A stretch of 64,000 bases of DNA from Welwitschia mirabilis. Taxonomy: Eukaryota; Gnetophyta; Gnetopsida; Welwitschiales. Where the stretch lies: NCBI GenBank assembly GCA_051453625.1, contig JBOZIK010000001.1:110148534-110212533 (forward strand), given 5' to 3'. Shown here piece after piece: positions 57,875-64,000 of the stretch. Position 1 is the first letter of the stretch. The number at the start of each line of letters is the position of its first letter. The position numbers and the translations under genes are program-made. Under the pieces are notes generated by a model. That model had not been told where the DNA came from. It did no database searches and was given only the letters and a program-made list of their open reading frames with translations.

Positions 57875-58961
57875 TGTTGCAATGCATATTTATGTAACAT
57901 TTATGTCCTGAGTAGAATCCTATTTAATCAAAAATAATAACATACAAATATAACACATTAATATATATGGGAGTGATCCAAATCTCATAATCTGTCGAAG
58001 GCCAAAGAATGAAAATAATAGAGTTGCTTTCAAAAGAAAAATATTGTAACCTAACCTACAAAAATAACTTACAATGCATGAAGCTGAAATAAAACACACT
58101 TATGTAAAGCTAATCTAGGAAAATAAAATAATAATGTACTTAAACTAACCAAGCACAACCTTTATAAAGGTTGCTCACATAACCTATATCATAAGAGAAA
58201 CTGTCATAGATCTCAAGAAACATAAGCTATACAAAAAAAAAGATCATTCATACATTAAAGCATAAACAGAAAATGTTTTATATTAGAAATCACACCACAT
58301 CTGTGTTGTAAATTAGCTACATCTCAATAGAGAAAATGTCATTCAATACTAATTAAAAATCTTCTTGAAACTATAGGATAGTTCTCTGGTCCTTCGATCT
58401 CCTATCATGAGAATTTTAGGTACAAATGAAGGTAAGGAGAAGTCAAGGAGTATACCTATATTTATTGACTCAAAACACAAAATGATATAGACAAAAGGGC
58501 ATAGGTAAACCATAATGGTCGCACAGAAAGGAAATGAAATATAAGTGGTAAAAGTTTGATGAATATTTAGTGCAGGTATTACAATAGTATCATCTAGCTA
58601 GTCATTTGGATGATAGAGGAGATGATACCACCTCTTAATCAATCCACATTAGGTGCCAGTCAGACCTTAGTTAGCACCCAGTTAGTACAGACATTTGTAC
58701 TGTCATCTAGACAATGACATGGATGATGTCTTTAATAAATATTTAATTAGTACATTATCCTTGTTATTTGAAGGAAGTTATTATCAGAAATATAGAGTAT
58801 TCATATTTACTTAAAATGCTTGTAAATTCTTATGAAGATTGCATATTTCCATCCTTTTCATCCTAGCTCTCCATTATCATGAAACCAAGCATTTATCTAT
58901 CTATTTACTTGCAAAATAACTCAGAATCCCTATTAAATATATATAAGTTGGTAGTGCAACA
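57875..58961 (-). repeat. 5' LTR of element D
   Basis: 1087 bases. On the minus strand it starts TGTTGCACTACCAACTTATA and ends ATGCATTGCAACA, a preserved TG...CA pair. It is collinear with 46350-47437. Family motif copies lie at 58588-58629 and 58701-58728. Confidence 0.92.
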
Positions 58962-61936
58962 ATAGTATATGCAACTTAAAATCTATTACTTTAAATGCCT
59001 ACATCAGAATAAAATCACTTTAAAAATCTTATTAAATATCTTATACTTCATAAGATTGCATAATAAATAATAATCCTTGAATATTTCATGTAAATAATTA
59101 TATTATTACATTTTTCTTGCTTCTCTTGATATTAATTATCTACAAGTAGAAAAAGAAATTACTAGTCTCTGCATGATTAACTATTACTCTCTTTTATGAA
59201 TGTAAGACTATCTACATGGATACATCAAACAAAATTGTACATTTCATAACTTTCAACTAAGATTTTAGTGTGACTATAATATTGTCTTATTAATTGAATT
59301 GCTTACTAAGGATGCTTGACATTTGTGATAAATATTTATATTTATGAAAGCAACTCTAAGACTTACATTGATCGATGGATTCTATGGTTTTTCATTAATT
59401 TTAGAATGTTATTCATTAGGGGTTTACTCTAATTCTAGATTTTTGGATTCTAGGCTACTTTAACTTTAAGGAATTATGAGTTATTTACATGTATCATATT
59501 TTACAAATTTTTTGAAGTGGATATTGTGTTTTTAATAATCATAAAAGTCTAAGATCCTTTCTTCTAAACTTAATAGAAGTAATATTTTCAATGACCTTTA
59601 TTATAATAGTAATGTTATAGATTTGTGAGTTTTAAATATGTGGAGGATTTATTCTTAATGAAATAGTTTTATAGGTTGATATTAATAATGTTAAGAGGAG
59701 GATATGTAATATTTTAAATCCTTGTAGACTTAATTAGGCTTTCTTATTCTAAATTCACTCAATATTTTTAGACACTAAACATTTCCTAAGATACTTACTA
59801 TTTGATCAAAGTTCTACTTCAAGAAGAAGGTAAGGTCTTTAAAATATGCCCATACTAGGACCATTTCATGAAAGACTTCTTCACGCATGGAATCCTTACT
59901 CTAGTGATTAGCCCTAGAACATTTTTTGATTTTTGAAACTTGAAGGTATGAAATCCTTATTTCATGGTCTAAAAAAGAAGCAATATAATTCTAACTAAGT
60001 CCAAGATTAATGAAATTTTTTTCACTGAGTTTCAAAATTCTTAATGATAGTTAAAAGAGAGTCTTTTATCTCCACCATTGCATAGAATGCTATTTACAAG
60101 TTATTTTGATTTTATGATCCATGATCTCTAAGTATAGGAAGATTATTTTCTATGTTTACATAAGAAATATCATTTAAACTACTAAACATGTTTATTACTT
60201 GGTGCTTATAAGTATTGTTAAAGATAATGAAAGAAAGAAAATTCCCCCTAACAGTTATTATACAATGCTCAAGCCTACCAAAGTATCATGAGTAGGGACA
60301 GGGTAACTGTAACATAAGAAAATCCTAGCAAAATATCTTAATATGTATAATGCACTAACTAAATCTAAAAAAATATTATTATTTTTTTTATCAATCTAAG
60401 TGAAGATAACAGGTTTTAAATACTATGAGAACAAATTCTATAATTAAAAGTTGTAAGGTATTATAGCATAAGATAACATAACACTCTCTAACTTACGGGG
60501 AAGGTATATTGTTTTAAAAGTGGATAACTTAAGAGAAAAATTAATGTATGAATATTATCATCCTTTTATAGTTGACCATACTAGCAAAAATAACATGTAC
60601 TAAGAGATGAAAACCAATCTATAGTAATCACAAATGAAGAAGAATATTGCATCATAAGTGGCTAAATATTTAACATGCTAACAACTTAAGATAGAAAACT
60701 ATAATCTATAGGTATTCTTTATCATCATAATATTCTAACATATAAATAGGATATTAAATATTTGTAAAATAAAAATGATTTTTGTTATGGTAATAGAGAA
60801 TAAACAAGTTAACTATGCATAATTTATTCTTATTAAATTAACATATGGAACTAATAAAATTACTTAGGTCTAGTTAAAGAACGGTTTTGACTTATTGAAA
60901 TTTCTATGATAATAGTCTAAAATAAGGACTCTTATTTTACTTATAAATTTTTACAAAATTTAGTAACAATTACAAGTTATATTAATAACTAGGCTTAATA
61001 TAAGTATATCTTTCTACATCCCAATAAATAATTAAGTAGAAAGTATAAGCTAAGGTTTAAAAGATTTATTAAGAGCATATTATGAGTAAGTATTAAAAGT
61101 TAAAAAAACTATTTATCACTCATAAAAGTTTCTTATAATAATAGTTATCATATTTCTATTAGTATGGCTTCATTTAAATCTTTAAATGATTTAAAGTGTT
61201 TACATTAACAACATCATGAAGTGAGTCTCATAATAGAATGATTATAGCACTAGGAACTACGTAAAAAATGAAAAATAACATGAAATTAGTTATGTATATA
61301 CTATGTAAATAATTCATAAAATCCTTAAATACATAAGAAACTTTATATTAATAAAAGAATAAATCACTAAAAAGTATTTCTAATATTTATTTCCATGGAA
61401 GATATAATAAGAGTGTACAAAGGTTAATGCTAAAATCTAGATATATTAGACTATTTGAAATATTAGATAAAGTTAAATATTGGTATACAAGTTGGTCCTA
61501 TATTCTTACTTTACTCTTACACATAATTCATTTCATGTTAGCATGCTAAGTATATTTATGACCCATCTCATGTTACAAATTGGTAAAACCTATATGTGGA
61601 TTCTAACTCTTAAATTATGAGAATTAGACCATCATATAGTTCATTGTAAAATGAAGAGGTCAGAAAAGTTAACATTAAATGGCATCATCTTATTATGGAA
61701 GAATCTATATGAAAATCAGAAGATGGAATGAAAAAGTTAAACTATAATCTATTTAAAAAATAGTATCATGTTAGAATTTTACATAAGCTAATATTTCTAA
61801 GAGGAATTCGCTAAAAGTGGTGGAGTACTATCAAAGTCCATTTTTATTTAATAATTTTTTAAAATAATATAGAATTAATGCATAGTGTTTTATGAAAATG
61901 TATTAAGTTTGTTTTAAATAATATAATAATAGTATA
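58962..61936. other. AT-rich interval, nothing recognised
   Basis: About 3 kb separating elements D and E. Stops are dense on both strands, and there is no LTR end, domain block or RNA gene that I can support. Confidence 0.4.
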
Positions 61937-62014
61937 TGTTATGCCACCAACTTACATGTATTTGATAGGATATTCTAAGTTTTTTTGTAGGTAAATTAGC
62001 AAATAAATGCTTAG

Positions 62015-62271
62015 NNNNNNNNNNNNNNNNNNNNNNNNNNNNNNNNNNNNNNNNNNNNNNNNNNNNNNNNNNNNNNNNNNNNNNNNNNNNNNNNNNNNNN
62101 NNNNNNNNNNNNNNNNNNNNNNNNNNNNNNNNNNNNNNNNNNNNNNNNNNNNNNNNNNNNNNNNNNNNNNNNNNNNNNNNNNNNNNNNNNNNNNNNNNNN
62201 NNNNNNNNNNNNNNNNNNNNNNNNNNNNNNNNNNNNNNNNNNNNNNNNNNNNNNNNNNNNNNNNNNNNNNN
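62015..62271. other. Assembly gap, 257 N
   Basis: N run inside LTR E. The 93-codon frame across it consists of unknown residues. Confidence 0.99.
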
Positions 62272-62641
62272 AAAGATCTATCTATTAGTTAGCATCATTT
62301 CCTATATCATCTGGATGACCAGAAATATGATACTGTTCTCTCATACTTTTAATGAATGTTTTTCTGAGTTGTCACTACTTCTTTGCGACTCTTCTTTGTA
62401 TATTAGCTAAAGTTTTTCCTTTGCTTTTCTGTCAGTTCCCTTTCCTTTTCTATCTATAAATAAAGATCTCCCCCTCAATCTCTAATCATCTTCGATAGTA
62501 CCTGATATACTCGTGACAGGGGATCTTGGGACTAAAAAACAATCTTATAATCCCAAAAAGACATTTCCTTGGTGTTGTATGGTATTTCCTTCATTGAGGA
62601 ATGGCTACTTTTTGATACATGTGTTATATGCTTTTTAATAT

Positions 62642-62667
62642 NNNNNNNNNNNNNNNNNNNNNNNNNN
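62642..62667. other. Assembly gap, 26 N
   Basis: Short N run inside LTR E. Confidence 0.99.
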
Positions 62668-63041
62668 ATGCAGGAACTTCTCCCTCATAGTTTATGTTAT
62701 CTAAGATTTAATAACAAGCTTCTTTTATTATATAGATTATGAGGGCAGCCTTTGTCAAGGTTGAGCTTGATTATTTAGACACATTGTTATTTCTTTTCCT
62801 AGATTAGTTTCTCATAAGAATCTTTTATTTTAATTTCATGCATTAAAATTTATTTTAGTGAATTAGGGTTACACAATTTTCTCATAAACGCAACTCTTTT
62901 ATTCCATACTTTGGCCTTCAATGGAATTACGACATTCAGATCACTCCCATCGATACTAGTGTGTTGTATTTGTGTATATTAATTATGATTAATAGGATTC
63001 AGATCAGAATGTAAAACATTTTATAAATATGCACCACAACA

Positions 63042-63060
63042 TCTTAGCATCATTACTTAG
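63042..63060 (+). promoter_or_regulatory. Primer-site remnant of element E
   Basis: TCTTAGCATCATTACTTAGA directly after the LTR end aligns with the tRNA-Asp-type site (TGGCGCCGTTGCCGGGGA) after several G-to-A and C-to-T changes. It is more decayed than in element D. Confidence 0.5.
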
Positions 63061-63329
63061 AAAGGCTGCTTGGAGATTGAGAGTTGTTATTGCTTTAGTG
63101 GATATTCTAGATGTTTGCTGCAGCAGTAGGGTACCAGTACCTTTTGTAAGTTTTTATTTCAATTTTTCTTTTTTGCTAACCTCTAATATTCCCTTCGTTA
63201 TCTAGACATCACAGTCGGACAACTATCCCATTTTCTACTTTTTCTCTTTCTGTGGTTGTCTATGTTTCTATCGTCTAGGTAATCGTCCAGATGACATACA
63301 AGATATCACCTTCTCAAATCTGAGATTGA

Positions 63330-64000
63330 ATGGTTAAAATTGGAAAAAAGAAAAATATCAGGAAGAGTGATAATTTATTTTTAAAAATTATCAGAGAAAG
63401 TTTGATAAATTTTAAAATTGAAACAAATCAAAATAGCTCAAGTGCACAAGATTTACACTTTCTTGTAATTTCTGATTTTAATTTTGCAGAAGAGTCTAAT
63501 TATGCTACCATGTCAACCTCTAATCAAAAACTAAAATAACCTATCTCTCCAAATCTGTCCCCTATCATTGGAACCATTTCTTCTACTCCTTCTCAACCCA
63601 ATACTTATGCTACTTTGAGAGATCTTATAGTGAGCAAAAAACTTGAAATCCAAAAACCTTTTGACATATCTCCTGGTAATGATATAGAACTTCAAAACTT
63701 GAATGCTTACCTACCTTTAGTGGAGAACCTGATGAAGATCCTCTACAACACATTGCCAAAATTAAATAACTTATCCTTACTTCTAGAAATGGTAAAAAGT
63801 GAATAACTAATAGAATCTGTATGATTATCTTTCCCATGACCTTGATAGGTAAAGAAAAACTTTGGCTTATAACGATTCCCCATAAGAGCCTTATATCTTA
63901 GAGTCAAGTTTAAAAAGTCTTTATCAAAAGATTCATAAGCGAAACCACCATATGGAAGTGTAAGAAAGATGTCACAAACCTCCAAAAATTACCTAACGAA
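63330..64000 (+). pseudogene. gag N-terminus of element E, frameshifted
   Basis: Frame 63615-63806 reads MRDLIVSKKLEIQKPFDISP, then NDIELQNLNAYLP, aligning with D's RDLTVNKKHEIQTPFDLPLD and NVELCHLNSYPTF. After NAYLP a shift occurs: the expected FNGEPxExPLQHI is found in another frame (near 63715-63760). A preceding frame, 63330-63539, carries a Lys/Ser/Asn-rich N-terminal extension. The minus-strand frames 63625-63837 and 63743-63985 are shadows. The gene continues beyond the window. Confidence 0.8.

Larger units (their letters stand above)
46350..58961 (-). mobile_element. Athila-like Ty3/gypsy element D, structurally complete, inactivated
   Basis: About 12.6 kb on the minus strand: 5' LTR 57875-58961, tRNA-Asp-type primer site, gag, protease, RT/RNase H, integrase, a 4-kb post-pol region with an env-like candidate, purine tract, 3' LTR 46350-47437. 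The flanking 5-mers are ATATT (46345-46349) and ATAGT (58962-58966), a target duplication with one change. Primer-site type, the protease motif DIGAS and the long post-pol region indicate the Athila/Tat lineage. Every coding part has stops, and several catalytic residues are changed. Two 100-N gaps lie inside. Confidence 0.9.
61937..63041 (+). repeat. 5' LTR of element E
   Basis: It starts TGTTATGCC and ends GCACCACAACA. It is broken by gaps at 62015-62271 and 62642-62667. A TATA box (TATAAATAAA) lies near 62454-62463, and a family motif copy at 62305-62335. The end portion matches the truncated LTR at 20485-20627. Confidence 0.8.
61937..64000 (+). mobile_element. Athila-like element E, 5' part, runs off the window
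   Basis: 5' LTR 61937-63041, primer-site remnant 63042-63060, leader, and the gag N-terminus from about 63330. The LTR start TGTTATGCCACCAACTTACATG and the following 70 bases match the LTR of element D closely (TATTTGATA-GATATTCT-AGTT), and the gag start matches D's gag. It therefore belongs to the same family in the opposite orientation. Confidence 0.8.

Overview
This is an AT-rich, repeat-dominated stretch of a plant nuclear genome, probably intergenic or heterochromatic. The plant call rests on the element families. They are Athila/Tat-like Ty3/gypsy elements with tRNA-Asp-type primer sites, a Tekay/Del-like chromovirus with LTRs of about 4 kb and an initiator-Met-tRNA primer site, SIRE-like Copia LTR remnants, and an L1-type LINE whose first ORF has the plant DUF4283 plus zinc-knuckle layout. 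I found no intact host gene and no functional RNA gene. The species cannot be named from the sequence. Eleven runs of N interrupt the window.

Layout. 1-6697: Athila-like element A, minus strand, 3' LTR cut by the window edge, most of pol missing. 6698-10565: 3' part of a plus-strand relative (B), ending in its 3' LTR. 10566-12735: gypsy fragment C, an RNase H tail and a gap-broken LTR. 12740-18000: near-full-length, inactivated LINE. 18000-20640: mixed debris with a duplicated 150-base segment, a likely rhamnogalacturonate-lyase gene fragment and an LTR tail. 20640-23600: nothing recognised. 23620-25185: SIRE-like LTR pieces with a 35-base minisatellite. 25753-29653: two related chromovirus LTRs in inverted orientation. 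29709-42082: a structurally complete Tekay-like element. 42083-46349: no recognised element, one (ATA)n microsatellite. 46350-58961: structurally complete Athila-like element D, minus strand, with near-matching 5-base target duplications. 58962-61936: nothing recognised. 61937-64000: 5' LTR, primer site and gag start of plus-strand element E, same family as D, running off the right edge.

Every coding region is broken by stops and frameshifts, and several catalytic residues are lost (RT and integrase of D, protease of the Tekay-like element). Primer sites and diagnostic motifs differ from their families mainly by C-to-T and G-to-A changes, as expected for old, methylated repeats. Elements A, B, C, D and E look like one extended family: they share LTR ends, gag and integrase C-terminal sequence, and a recurring GTCATC/GATGAC palindromic motif. 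The Tekay-like LTR carries a GC-rich block flanked by tRNA-like box sequences, present in both LTR copies.

The most interesting signals are the dispersed palindromic motif of the Athila-like family, a three-fold tandem LTR-end plus primer-site module near 28217-28340, the GC-rich LTR block, and the lyase fragment. Several assembly gaps are flanked by duplicated sequence and may be artefacts.
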